Source: CAISOG01 sp044375625 (GTDB lineage: Bacteria; Pseudomonadota; Alphaproteobacteria; CAISOG01). From it: a stretch of DNA of 26,784 nucleotides. A model generated the notes under the pieces. The model was given only the letters and a program-made list of their open reading frames with translations, did no database searches and was not told the DNA's origin. The DNA lies in assembly GCA_044375625.1 (NCBI GenBank), contig JBILMH010000023.1, forward strand, positions 1 to 26,784, given 5' to 3'. Positions 14,548 to 23,359 of the stretch are shown here, one piece after another. Both the position numbers and the translations under genes were made by a program. How positions within the stretch are numbered: position 1 is the first letter of the stretch; every line of letters begins with the position of its first letter.

Positions 14548-15027
14548 ATGGCCTGGCAAGCCCAACGTTTTTTGCTGACCGATGTGGCATCTGGTCTGTG
14601 GTTGACAATCAAATACCTGTTTCGGCCTAAGATTACGGTCAATTATCCCTTTGAACAAAGCCCGTTAAGCTCACGCTTTCGCGGCGAACATGCCCTGCGC
14701 CGTTATGCCAGTGGTGAGGAGCGCTGCATCGCCTGCAAATTGTGTGAGGCGATTTGCCCCGCCCAGGCCATTGTGATTGAGGCGGAACCACGCGATGATG
14801 GCAGCCGCCGTACCACCCGCTATGATATCGACATGACCAAATGCATCTATTGCGGTTATTGTCAGGAGGCCTGCCCCGTTGATGCGATTGTTGAGGGGCC
14901 CAACCAAACTTGGGCGACCGAAACGCGGGAGGAGTTGTTTTATGACAAGGAACGGCTGTTGGCCAATGGCGATCGTTGGGAGGCCGAAATAGCCAAAAAT
15001 TTGGTGACCAACGCCCCCTATGTTTAG
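14548..15027 (+). CDS. nuoI: NADH-quinone oxidoreductase subunit I (complex I), NuoI
   Basis: Ferredoxin-like subunit that carries clusters N6a and N6b from NuoG/NuoF toward NuoB and quinone; membrane-side peripheral arm of complex I. 159 aa, the usual alphaproteobacterial length. Two [4Fe-4S] motifs are complete: CIACKLCEAICP (Cys 60, 63, 66, 70) and CIYCGYCQEACP (Cys 99, 102, 105, 109). The N-terminal SGLWLTIKYLFRPKITVNYPFE and late GPNQTWATETREELFYDKERLL are diagnostic. The gene stands alone, with tatB upstream and PBP1a 36 bases downstream; no other nuo gene is in this window. It probably shares a transcript with PBP1a. Confidence 0.97.
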   Translation: MAWQAQRFLLTDVASGLWLTIKYLFRPKITVNYPFEQSPLSSRFRGEHALRRYASGEERCIACKLCEAICPAQAIVIEAEPRDDGSRRTTRYDIDMTKCIYCGYCQEACPVDAIVEGPNQTWATETREELFYDKERLLANGDRWEAEIAKNLVTNAPYV

Positions 15028-15063
15028 AATCCTTATTGAGAATTTTTCGGCTGGTCTGTACCC

Positions 15064-17916
15064 ATGACATCTTTGCGCGCTGATCCTGATAACCGCCCGG
15101 TGACCTCTGGTCAATCCAATCGCAAAACCACTGGATCCTCTGGCCGCCCACCCAGACGGCCATCATCCCCAAGGGGCAATGGCGATAGGGCGCAAAAGCG
15201 CGCCCACAGCTTTCGCCGCTGGTTTTGGAAAACCTGCCTAACCCTGGTATTGCTGGCAGCTTTGGGCATTATCGGCATCTATGTCATGCTGTATCACTAC
15301 AGCCGCGGCCTGCCCGATCACAACACCCTGGCGGAATACAACCCGCCCGTCGTGACCCGCGTGTATGCAGGAGATGGCCGTCTGTTATCCGAATTTGCGG
15401 TAGAAAAACGGGTATTTGTGCCGATTGAGGCGGTGCCGAAACAGCTGATTAACGCCTTTTTGGCGGCTGAGGACAAAAACTTTTATCAACATCCTGGCGT
15501 CGATTGGATGAGCGTGCTGCGCGCGGTGGCCACCAATGTCATGCGTATCGGGCAAAATCATCGGCCTGTTGGCGGATCAACCATTACCCAACAGGTGGCC
15601 AAAAACTTTTTGTTGACCAGCGAGCGATCGATTGGCCGCAAAATGAAAGAGGCGATTTTGGCCTTTCGCATCGACAAAACCTATTCCAAAGATCGGGTTT
15701 TAGAGCTGTATTTGAACCAAATTAATTTGGGCGCGGGCAGCTATGGGGTGGCGGCCGCCGCCCTGAATTATTTCAACAAATCCTTGGATGAGCTGAGCGT
15801 GGCGGAATGTGCCTATCTGGCCGCCCTGCCCAAGGCGCCCAACAACTATCACCCCGTTCGCAATCATGATGAGGCCTTGGCGCGGCGCAATTGGGTGATT
15901 GATCGCATGGCTGAGGAGGGTTTTATCACGCCAGAGGTGTCTCAAACCGCCTTAAGTGAACCCCTGCACTACAACCCGCAAAGCCGCACCGAAGTGGTAG
16001 AGGCAGAGTATTTTAGCGAGGAAATTCGGCGGGAACTGGCCGCCAGATTTGCCGACAAACAATTGTATGAGGGTGGGTTGGTGGTGCGATCCACCCTGGA
16101 TGCGGGGCTGCAACGCATTGCCACCCGCGTATTCCAAGATGGCTTGATGACTTATGACAAACGGCATGGCTATCGTGGCCCGCTGGCCAATATCGATACC
16201 GATGACTGGCAGACCAAGCTGACCAAACAGCCCGATCCCAAATCCCCCAAAAATTGGAAGCTGGCGGTGGTGCTTAGCCTGAAACCGACAGAGGCCAATA
16301 TTGGCATTATCGGCAATAAGCGCGGGGTTATTCCCTTTACAGACCTCAGCTGGGCACGGCTGGTGCTGCCCAAGGGGGTATCGGCCACCCCCAGTAAGAT
16401 TGGCGATGTGTTTAAGGTTGGGGATGTCATCCTGGTAGAGCCTGTTGACCCGCCAAAGGTTGATGCAGCGGCGAACGACGGGGCGGATGAGGCAGCGGCC
16501 GATTCTGGCAACACCCGCTATCGCCTGCGCCAAATGCCCAAAATTAACGGCGGCTTCATTGCCCTGGATCCCCATACCGGCCGGGTATTGGCGATGGTTG
16601 GCGGCTTTAGCCATGCCGCCAGCGAGTTTAACCGCGCCACCCAGGCGCAACGCCAGACTGGATCGGTGTTTAAGCCTTTTGTTTATCTGGCCGCGATGGA
16701 GGAGGGCTTTACCCCATCCACGATCGTCATGGATGAGCCTATCAGCCTGAATTTGGGACGCGGGCTGGGTACTTGGAACCCGAAAAACTACAAAAACGAA
16801 TATCTGGGGGCGACCCCCCTGCGGGTTGGGTTGGAAAAATCGCGCAACCTGATGACCATCCGCCTGGCCATGATGGTGGGAATGGATCACATTGCCCGCG
16901 TCGCCCGTGATTTTGGCCTGGTCAACAACATGCCAAAGCAATTGGCGATGGCGCTGGGCGCGGGTGAAACCACCTTGCTACAGATGACGTCAGGATTTGG
17001 CATGTTGGTTAATGGCGGCAAAAAGGTGGTACCCACCCTGATTGATCGGGTGCAAGATCGCCGTGGCCGCACGCTGTATCGCCATGATATGCGCGATTGC
17101 AATGGCTGTGAAAGCAACGATTGGAACGGCAAAACCCCGCCGCCCGATTTGCCCGACATCCGTGAACAGGTTACCGACCCCGCCAGCGCCTATCAGGTGG
17201 TCAGCATGTTGCAGGGGGTGGTTGAGCGCGGCACAGCAACAGCGGTTAAGGCGGTTGGCAAACCCCTGGCGGGCAAGACGGGTACGACCAATGACAGCAA
17301 AGATGTGTGGTTTATTGGATTTTCCCCCGACCTGGCGGTGGGCGCCTATATTGGCTATGACGAGCCCAAAACCCTGGGCGAAAAAGAAACGGGGGGCAGC
17401 ATGGTTGCCCCCATCTTCCGCGATTTTATGATGGAAGCGCTTAAGGACAAATCGGCGACGCCATTTCGGGTGCCACCAGGCGTGCGATTGGTTAAGGTCA
17501 ATGCCCGCACAGGCCGTCTGGCCGAGCCTGGCGATCATGACGTGATTTTTGATGCGTTTAAGCCTGGCACAGAACCCGATGAGTCTGGCCCCAAACCTGC
17601 CCCCAACAAGTCTGAAGATCGGCTGAACAGCGGCGCCGACAGCGGCAGCCTGAATCAATTTGGCGCGACGGAGGATGATACCACGGGCGATGATCAGGCT
17701 GGTGCGCCAGCAGGCGGTGATAGCGGCGGGGGCATCAATGGAGACCCCATGCCCAATGGGACAGACGGTCGGAGTTTTGATGGCCGCGCTATGGATAACA
17801 CCGATAGCCGCCTGCCCGCTGATCAGATCCCCACGGGCGGACGGCGGCCAACCGTCAATCCCGCCCCCACACCGGATAGCGGCGCCGCCCCATCCAGCCC
17901 GCGTGGGTTGTATTAG
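15064..17916 (+). CDS. mrcA: Penicillin-binding protein 1A (bifunctional glycosyltransferase/transpeptidase)
   Basis: Polymerises lipid II and cross-links peptidoglycan. A basic cytoplasmic head of about 55 aa is followed by a membrane anchor (residues 57-77). The GT51 domain has AEDKNFYQHPGVD (catalytic Glu136) and GGSTITQQVAKNFLL. The transpeptidase domain has SxxK at Ser534-Lys537 (TGSVFKP), SxN at Ser593-Asn595 (KSRNLMT) and KTG at 738-740 (GKTGTTNDSKDVWF). Between the domains is an OB-like insert, which contains an acidic Ala-rich patch (DAAANDGADEAAADSG). The last ~110 aa form a Gly/Asp/Pro/Ser-rich tail, longer than usual. ATG 15064 has no clear ribosome binding site; the gene follows nuoI by 36 bases. 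At 950 aa it is at the long end for the family. ponA/mrcA naming is by homology. Confidence 0.95.
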   Translation: MTSLRADPDNRPVTSGQSNRKTTGSSGRPPRRPSSPRGNGDRAQKRAHSFRRWFWKTCLTLVLLAALGIIGIYVMLYHYSRGLPDHNTLAEYNPPVVTRVYAGDGRLLSEFAVEKRVFVPIEAVPKQLINAFLAAEDKNFYQHPGVDWMSVLRAVATNVMRIGQNHRPVGGSTITQQVAKNFLLTSERSIGRKMKEAILAFRIDKTYSKDRVLELYLNQINLGAGSYGVAAAALNYFNKSLDELSVAECAYLAALPKAPNNYHPVRNHDEALARRNWVIDRMAEEGFITPEVSQTALSEPLHYNPQSRTEVVEAEYFSEEIRRELAARFADKQLYEGGLVVRSTLDAGLQRIATRVFQDGLMTYDKRHGYRGPLANIDTDDWQTKLTKQPDPKSPKNWKLAVVLSLKPTEANIGIIGNKRGVIPFTDLSWARLVLPKGVSATPSKIGDVFKVGDVILVEPVDPPKVDAAANDGADEAAADSGNTRYRLRQMPKINGGFIALDPHTGRVLAMVGGFSHAASEFNRATQAQRQTGSVFKPFVYLAAMEEGFTPSTIVMDEPISLNLGRGLGTWNPKNYKNEYLGATPLRVGLEKSRNLMTIRLAMMVGMDHIARVARDFGLVNNMPKQLAMALGAGETTLLQMTSGFGMLVNGGKKVVPTLIDRVQDRRGRTLYRHDMRDCNGCESNDWNGKTPPPDLPDIREQVTDPASAYQVVSMLQGVVERGTATAVKAVGKPLAGKTGTTNDSKDVWFIGFSPDLAVGAYIGYDEPKTLGEKETGGSMVAPIFRDFMMEALKDKSATPFRVPPGVRLVKVNARTGRLAEPGDHDVIFDAFKPGTEPDESGPKPAPNKSEDRLNSGADSGSLNQFGATEDDTTGDDQAGAPAGGDSGGGINGDPMPNGTDGRSFDGRAMDNTDSRLPADQIPTGGRRPTVNPAPTPDSGAAPSSPRGLY

Positions 17917-17967
17917 GCGGCCTGGCATTGTTAACTTGTGTAATCCTTCAATAGGAATCTTTAAGCG

Positions 17968-18648
17968 ATGATTTTTCTGCACCCACCCCGCCCCAATAAA
18001 CGGCTAACCTTAGCGGCAATGCTGGCCGTGCTGATCGCCATTGGCCTGGCCACAACGGCTGCCCAGGCCGCCACGGCCACACCCGCCGCCAACAACTTAG
18101 CCAGTCATTCCCCCCCCGCCCCCATCAGCCAGAATAATAGTCGATTGGGGCAATCCACCTATGATTGGTTTTTGATAAAACTTTACACCGCTGAGCTGTG
18201 GGCGCCAACAGCGGTGCAATCCATGGATCAGCTGTGGCAAACCCCCTTTGCCCTCAGCCTGACTTATGACATCTCCATCCGTCCCGCCAAATTGGCGCAG
18301 GTGACCTTAGAGCAAATGGAACATCAGGCACCCGTTGCCCCCGATGTGGCGGAGCGGTGGGTGCAACAGCTGACCAAGCTGTATCCGCCGATTGCCAAGG
18401 GAACCACCCTGATTGGGTTGTATAACCCAGCTGGCCGCATGGCGTTGTATTGCGATGGCAAGCTGTTGGGGGAAATACAAGACAGCGATTTTGCCAAACG
18501 ATTCTTTCAGATTTGGTTGGATGCGCGCAGCAGTTATCCCAAAAACCGCCTACAACTGTTGGGGTGGAAAGGCGGCGTCGACCGCAATATCCTTTCCCAA
18601 TCGGATCAGCCCGACGGCCAAGGCGAACAGCCTTCTGCCAATCCTTAA
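17968..18648 (+). CDS. Secreted chalcone-isomerase-like protein
   Basis: 226 aa. Signal peptide MIFLHPPRPNKRLTLAAMLAVLIAIGLATTAAQA with cleavage expected near residue 34, then a Pro/Ser/Asn linker. The mature part fits the bacterial chalcone isomerase-like family (Chalcone_3 type): FLIKLYTAELWAP, FALSLTYDISI, LTKLYPPIAKGTTLIGLYNPAGRMALYCDGKLLGEIQDSDFAKRFFQIWL, and a late P-x-NRLQLLG. In these bacterial relatives the isomerase activity is not established and the role is unknown; periplasmic ligand binding is a guess. It follows PBP1a by 51 bases. Its TAA stop overlaps the valS stop (18645-18648). Confidence 0.75.
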   Translation: MIFLHPPRPNKRLTLAAMLAVLIAIGLATTAAQAATATPAANNLASHSPPAPISQNNSRLGQSTYDWFLIKLYTAELWAPTAVQSMDQLWQTPFALSLTYDISIRPAKLAQVTLEQMEHQAPVAPDVAERWVQQLTKLYPPIAKGTTLIGLYNPAGRMALYCDGKLLGEIQDSDFAKRFFQIWLDARSSYPKNRLQLLGWKGGVDRNILSQSDQPDGQGEQPSANP

Positions 18649-21503
18649 GCTGCTGGAGCGCCCAAAGTTTGCAGCTCTTGGGCAACCGCGCCCAGCACCA
18701 ACCGCACCTCCTGCAGCTCGGCTGACTTTTTGGCAAATTCCTCTGGGGCATTCAGGCGGAACTGTTCATTGCCAAGATCCCGTTCCAGCTTTTGCAGGCG
18801 GGTGCTGTACAACGCCTGATCCCGTTGCAGGCTGGCGATAATTTTGGCGCGATTTTCGGGGCTAATCTGGGCATCCCGTTCGGTTTGGTTGCAGTTCATG
18901 CTGACCGCCACATAACCCAGGCCGTCATGGGTGGTGCTGGCGTGGTGACCGCCCATCCAGGCCGCCAGCCGACTTAGGGTTGGGCGGTAGGCAGCAAAAT
19001 GCGCCCGCACCGCCAATTGTTTGGCATCCACCTGCGACCGTGGAAAGACCAGCACGAAAATCTCATCCTTACCCAATTTGTCCGCCGCAATTTTTTCCCT
19101 CGCGCGGGCGGTGATGGTGAACAGCATGGTCGCTGCCTCTGCCAATTCCTGATTAACCGCAACGCCGTCCAGGCTTGGCCAGGCCTGCTGACACAACAGA
19201 TTGTCCGAACCGCTCAGCTGTTGCCACAAATCCTGGGTGATAAAGGGCGCAATCGGCTCCAACAGGCGCAGGGTGGTGGCCAACACAAAGCGGGTGACCG
19301 CCTGCGTCTCCTGCTTGGCCGCCTGATCATCGGCCTGATCGCTTTGCAACCACTGCTTGGCAAACTCCAGATACCAATCGCACAGATCGTTCCAAACAAA
19401 ATGGTACAGCGCATCCGCCGCCCAATCAAAACGATAGGCGTTCAGGGCATCCCCAACAGCTGTCGCGCATGACTGCAGCTTGGCCAGCAGCCAATGACTG
19501 ATCTCCAGCTGCAAGTCGGTGGGCGCGTCAGAGGGCGAAACAATCGCCCCCCCCTGCCCCCAACAGCCGTTCATGTCGGAGAAGCGGGCGGCGTTCCACA
19601 GCTTGGTCATAAAGTTGCGATAGCCCTCAATCCGCTGTTCCGACAGCTTAATATCGCGCCCCTGGCTGGACAGCGCGGCAAGGGTAAAGCGCAAGGCATC
19701 GGCGCCAAATTCGTCAATCACGTCCAACGGATCGATCACATTGCCCTTAGATTTCGACATTTTCATGCCGGTGGCATCACGCACCAGCGGGGTCAAATAG
19801 ACCTGACGGAACGGCACCTTGTCGGTGAATTTCAGCCCCATCATCATCATCCGCGCCACCCAGGGGAACAGGATGTCAAAGCCGGTAATCATCAAATCGG
19901 TTGGGTAATAGCGGCTGGCAAAGGGGTCGCCCTGCTGATCCGCTGGCTTATCCAAATCCCAATCCAGGGTCGAAAACGGCCAAAGGGCTGAGGAAAACCA
20001 GGTGTCCAGCACGTCGGGGTCTTGGGTTAGCGTCACGGGCTTGCCGTAATGCGCGGCCGCCAAGGCGATGGCGGACGCCTCATCCTTCGCAGCGAATGGA
20101 TGCCCATCCTCACCGTACCAAATCGGTATCTGATGCCCCCACCACAGCTGGCGGGAGATGCACCAGGGCTGAATCTCCTGCAACCAGGGGCGAAAGTTGT
20201 TCAGCCATTGCGGCGGAATCAGCTGGGTGTGCAAATCATCGCCTCCTCCCAGCGGCTGATCGGTGGCGGCGTCCAACGCCCGCTTCGCCATTTCCGTCAT
20301 GTCGAGATACCATTGATCAGACAACAACGGCTCCAACACCACCCCGCCGCGGCTGTTATGCGGCACGGCATGCTGAATCGCCTCAGTTTTTTTCAGCACC
20401 TCACGCGATTGCAGATCGGCCAGCAGCTTTTTGCGTGCCTCAAACCGCTCCAACCCCTGATAGGCCTCTGGCACCCACTTCGCACTGCCCAGCGGGTCAA
20501 CCAGCTTAGCGTGCTTATCGAAGATGCTGATAATCGGCAGCTTTTGGATATCCGCCCTATCCTTATTGTACCGAACCACCACCTCATGGTCGTTGGTGTC
20601 ATGGCCGGGGGTGATTTTCACCGCGCCGCTGCCCTTTTCCCGATCAACATAGCTATCGCCAATAATCGGAATCGCCGCGTAATTGGCGGGGTTGGTCACC
20701 ACCTTGCCAATTAAGCCGCTGTAGCGTTCATCGTCGGGATGCACCGCAATCGCCACATCGCCAAACATGGTTTCCGGGCGGGTGGTGGCGACGGTGATGC
20801 TGAACCCGTCCCCGTCATAGCGTATATAGCTCAGCTGGCCTTGCACAATCTTCTGCTCAACCTCAACATCCGACACCGCCGTTTGCATGACGGGATCCCA
20901 GTTGACCAGGCGTTTGGCGCGGGTAATCAAGCCCTCATCAAACAGCTGCACAAACACCTGCCGCACCGTCTGCGACAGGCCATCATCCATGGTAAAGCGT
21001 TGACGGCTCCAGTCGGGCAGAATGCCTAAGCGGCGCATCTGGGTGGTGATCCGCCCCACCCCCTTTGGGTCTTTTGGGTCGATATGCCCCGTCGCCTTAT
21101 CGCGGTGGATACCGCCCGATTCGGCCATCAGCGCCCACATGCGATCGTCAAACAACTTGCGCGACTCCTCCCGCGTATCGGCCAGGGTGAAGCGGTGTTT
21201 ACCCTCCGCCGCCAGCTGTTTTTCCACCACCATATGGGCGGCGATGCCCGCATGATCCACCCCGGGCTGCCACAGCACGTCAAAGCCATTGGCGCGCTTA
21301 AAGCGGCACAAAATATCGGGCAGGGTGTATTGCAACGCATGCCCCATGTGCAGGCTACCCGTCACATTGGGGGGGGGCATGCTGATGGCAAAGGGCGGCT
21401 TGCCGCTGGTGGGATCGGCGCGGCCAACGGCGGCGGCCTCCCACCGATGATAGGTGTCGGTTTCCACTTGCTGCGGTTCAAATCTTTTGGCTAAGCTGGT
21501 CAT
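18645..21503 (-). CDS. valS: Valyl-tRNA synthetase
   Basis: Class Ia synthetase that charges tRNA-Val and edits threonine. 952 aa, almost exactly E. coli ValRS length (951). The HIGH signature is in PPPNVTGSLHMGHAL (HMGH at 52-55). KMSKS is at 581-585 in GMKMSKSKGNVIDPLDVIDEFG. The CP1 editing domain has ATTRPETMFGDVAIAVHPDD. The WYLDM and RQLWWGHQIPIWY segments are typical. The C-terminal ~65 aa form the tRNA-binding coiled coil (AKIIASLQRDQALYSTRLQKLERDL...). ATG 21503 begins MTSLAKRFEP; the ribosome binding site is weak. The stop overlaps the convergent chalcone-isomerase-like gene by 4 bases. Confidence 0.97.
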   Translation of the reverse strand: MTSLAKRFEPQQVETDTYHRWEAAAVGRADPTSGKPPFAISMPPPNVTGSLHMGHALQYTLPDILCRFKRANGFDVLWQPGVDHAGIAAHMVVEKQLAAEGKHRFTLADTREESRKLFDDRMWALMAESGGIHRDKATGHIDPKDPKGVGRITTQMRRLGILPDWSRQRFTMDDGLSQTVRQVFVQLFDEGLITRAKRLVNWDPVMQTAVSDVEVEQKIVQGQLSYIRYDGDGFSITVATTRPETMFGDVAIAVHPDDERYSGLIGKVVTNPANYAAIPIIGDSYVDREKGSGAVKITPGHDTNDHEVVVRYNKDRADIQKLPIISIFDKHAKLVDPLGSAKWVPEAYQGLERFEARKKLLADLQSREVLKKTEAIQHAVPHNSRGGVVLEPLLSDQWYLDMTEMAKRALDAATDQPLGGGDDLHTQLIPPQWLNNFRPWLQEIQPWCISRQLWWGHQIPIWYGEDGHPFAAKDEASAIALAAAHYGKPVTLTQDPDVLDTWFSSALWPFSTLDWDLDKPADQQGDPFASRYYPTDLMITGFDILFPWVARMMMMGLKFTDKVPFRQVYLTPLVRDATGMKMSKSKGNVIDPLDVIDEFGADALRFTLAALSSQGRDIKLSEQRIEGYRNFMTKLWNAARFSDMNGCWGQGGAIVSPSDAPTDLQLEISHWLLAKLQSCATAVGDALNAYRFDWAADALYHFVWNDLCDWYLEFAKQWLQSDQADDQAAKQETQAVTRFVLATTLRLLEPIAPFITQDLWQQLSGSDNLLCQQAWPSLDGVAVNQELAEAATMLFTITARAREKIAADKLGKDEIFVLVFPRSQVDAKQLAVRAHFAAYRPTLSRLAAWMGGHHASTTHDGLGYVAVSMNCNQTERDAQISPENRAKIIASLQRDQALYSTRLQKLERDLGNEQFRLNAPEEFAKKSAELQEVRLVLGAVAQELQTLGAPAA

Positions 21504-21641
21504 CGCGGGCTCTAAAAATATCGTTGCACGGTTGGCATGTTAGGAAATCCCCGCCCCTTTGGCCAGTCAGAACGTCGCCATTATCGTTGCGATATTTAGA
21601 ATGGCCGCGGGCTTGGTTATCCGCTAAGAACCAATCCCGCT

Positions 21642-22085
21642 CTAATCCCGCGTCTTGCCTAGACCGAGCACATGTTCTGCTATACCACGAACAGCTGGGA
21701 AGGGATCTTTCAACGCATAACAAAACGCCTGTTGGATCGGTTGATTGTTGCTATAGATCTCGAGACCTCTTGCTGCTGCATATCGAACACGCGAACTGGT
21801 ATCGTTCAGCAACAAATGAACAAGCGGTGCTAGCTCTCTAAACCCAACTTGGACAGATTGATTATTGTAGCAGGCGGCGAAAGCAATTGCTGCTGCCGCG
21901 CGAACATTCGAACTGGGATCTTGTGTCAATACGTTAGCAAGCGCCTCTCGGGTCGATAAACGATTGTTATAAGACAGATTATCGAAATTACTTGCTGCAC
22001 TTGTTACTTTTTCACGGCGGATGCGCCAATCTGTTCGCGCATCAAGCATTGTTCCTATGTATAATTGTAATTGATCCCAATTCAT
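21642..22085 (-). CDS. Small HEAT-repeat-like protein, orphan
   Basis: 147 aa from ATG 22085, with AAGGA upstream. Three helical repeats of about 30 aa are visible, each with the HEAT pattern of a short helix, Asp-Pro or Asp-x-x-x, then VRxxAA: QDPSSNVRAAAAIAFAACYNN, NDTSSRVRYAAARGLEIYSNN and KDPFPAVRGIAEHVLGLG. No enzyme motif, signal peptide or membrane segment is seen. HEAT repeats mediate protein-protein binding; the partner is unknown. Composition is AT-richer than valS and ahpD on either side, and no functional partner is adjacent, so it may have been acquired. It is co-oriented with valS, 138 bases upstream. Confidence 0.7.
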   Translation of the reverse strand: MNWDQLQLYIGTMLDARTDWRIRREKVTSAASNFDNLSYNNRLSTREALANVLTQDPSSNVRAAAAIAFAACYNNQSVQVGFRELAPLVHLLLNDTSSRVRYAAARGLEIYSNNQPIQQAFCYALKDPFPAVRGIAEHVLGLGKTRD

Positions 22086-22169
22086 CGCAAGGTATCCTTA
22101 AATTTTTTCTGAAAACAAAATTTTACTGAAAAATCCATAGAACATTGCTCTTAAAAAACAAAGGCGTCA

Positions 22170-22186
22170 ATCAAAAAGTTTTTGAT
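22170..22186. repeat. 17-base palindrome upstream of the HEAT gene
   Basis: ATCAAAAA and TTTTTGAT pair perfectly around a single central G. It lies 85-101 bases upstream of the HEAT-repeat gene start and could be an operator-like site or a weak terminator. Nothing else ties it to a regulator. Confidence 0.3.
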
Positions 22187-22472
22187 GCGACATAAAGCTT
22201 TGTTGGAAAGGGCAATCTGTTAGCTACAGCCGCGGAGCATCCATCACCTCCACCGACATACAATCGTTAACAGCCTAGGGATATCCTATCCAACATTTCT
22301 ATTATTGGGGGGGTGGGATAACACAGTAAAGCGGGGATAGCGGCGGAAAAAGACGACATAACCCTCATCACCCCCCACCGGTGGGCTAGTGCCCAACGAC
22401 TCCCCCGCAGGGGTGGAGTGTTGTCCATCATCCCCCCCGTATTTTTTTGTGTAATGGGGCGGGGATGTGTCT

Positions 22473-22493
22473 CCCCTCCCCTGGCGGGAGGGG
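22473..22493. repeat. G/C-tract hairpin
   Basis: CCCCTCCC (22473-22480) pairs with GGGAGGGG (22486-22493) around CTGGC, followed by GTTGGGGGAGGGGG. Units of this CTCCCCTCCC..GGGAGGGG kind are frequent dispersed repeats in GC-rich proteobacterial genomes (general knowledge, not searched). It lies about 80 bases downstream of the ahpD stop. Confidence 0.5.
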
Positions 22494-22571
22494 GTTGGGG
22501 GAGGGGGGAAGCAAGACAGGGGCGGGGTAAAGCAACGAAATCGCGGCCGTAGTCCCCCCCCAATCGCCTCA

Positions 22572-23105
22572 TTAGGCGGCCAAGGCCTGCTCCGCGCCCA
22601 GGGTGGCGGCAACGGCATGGATGATGCTGGCAATCCGCACCACATTTTGAATCTGTTCGGTGCTTACCCCCTCACTCAGGGCTTTTTTCTCATGCGCGTC
22701 GATACACATGCCACAGCCGTTGATGGCGGAAACGCCCAGCGACCACAGCTCAAAATCAATCTTATCGACCCCCGGGTTGGCCAGGATGCTCATGCGCAAT
22801 TTGGCGGGCAGCTGGCCATAATCCTTATTGCTGACCAAATGAACAAAGCGGTAGTAGATGTTGTTCATGCTCATAATCGCGGCGGCGGCCTTTGCCCCCT
22901 GCACCGCTTCGGGCGACAGATATTGCGCCGCCTCCACCGCCAGGGCGCGCAGCACGACCGGATTACGGCTGGCAAAGGCAGCGCTCAGCACCGTTCCCCA
23001 CAGCTGTTGCGGAGTAAATCCCGCCGTGGTGGGGATAGAGGTCAGGTTAAGACGAAGGTCTTTGGCATAATCGGGCAACAGCTCCGCCAGGTGATCAAGG
23101 CTCAT
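22572..23105 (-). CDS. ahpD: Alkyl hydroperoxide reductase AhpD (carboxymuconolactone decarboxylase family)
   Basis: Thiol reductant of the peroxide-defence system. 177 aa from ATG 23105 (MSLDHLAELLPDYAKDLRLNL), the same length as M. tuberculosis AhpD. The catalytic set lines up: Glu119 (FELWSLGVSAI), Cys131 and Cys134 in NGCGMCIDAHEKK, and His138. In the family these form the CxxC disulphide and proton relay that reduce AhpC via lipoamide/SucB/Lpd. A start 22 codons further up exists, but the extra segment (MHQPTCFSDSRLENIT...) is not family-like. No ahpC or peroxide regulator is adjacent. The ribosome binding site is weak. Confidence 0.93.
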   Translation of the reverse strand: MSLDHLAELLPDYAKDLRLNLTSIPTTAGFTPQQLWGTVLSAAFASRNPVVLRALAVEAAQYLSPEAVQGAKAAAAIMSMNNIYYRFVHLVSNKDYGQLPAKLRMSILANPGVDKIDFELWSLGVSAINGCGMCIDAHEKKALSEGVSTEQIQNVVRIASIIHAVAATLGAEQALAA

Positions 23106-23359
23106 GGTCGTGGTCTTTCGCAGGGTTATGTTTTCCAGCCGGCTGTCTGAAAAACAAGTTGGTTGATGCAAGATATTATGGAATCACCCCACCCAGATTG
23201 CAACCGCCTCTCTCCCAACAAATTAGCCAAACAGCCTACATAGTGGGATAGGCACAACATCACCCTTGCCAGCGGGGGGCGGCTGCGGCAAAAGTGGCAG
23301 AGTTAATTGGAGAGTTAAACAGCTATCCCAACCCCATTCCCAAAAGCCTTTCAGCCGCT

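Larger units (their letters stand above)
22086..22571. other. Repeat-rich spacer between the HEAT gene and ahpD
   Basis: 486 bases with no credible gene. The left 120 bases are AT-rich (probable promoter side of the HEAT gene) and include a 17-base palindrome, ATCAAAAAGTTTTTGAT, at 22170-22186. From about 22278 it becomes G/C-tract rich and parallels the spacer beside glmS. It has a G-run plus GGGATAACA..GGGGATAGCGG stretch, then ACATAACCC (22356-22364), then GACTCCCCCGC (22398-22408). A further G/C-run hairpin follows at 22473-22493. Confidence 0.7.

Noticed and set aside
15952..17982. Two long minus-strand ORFs (about 330 codons each) opposite PBP1a
   Set aside because: Shadows of the PBP1a frame, whose motifs are all intact; the shadow proteins lack coherent domains.
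20049..20714. 221-codon plus-strand ORF opposite valS
   Set aside because: Lies within the conserved ValRS editing region on the other strand; no independent evidence.
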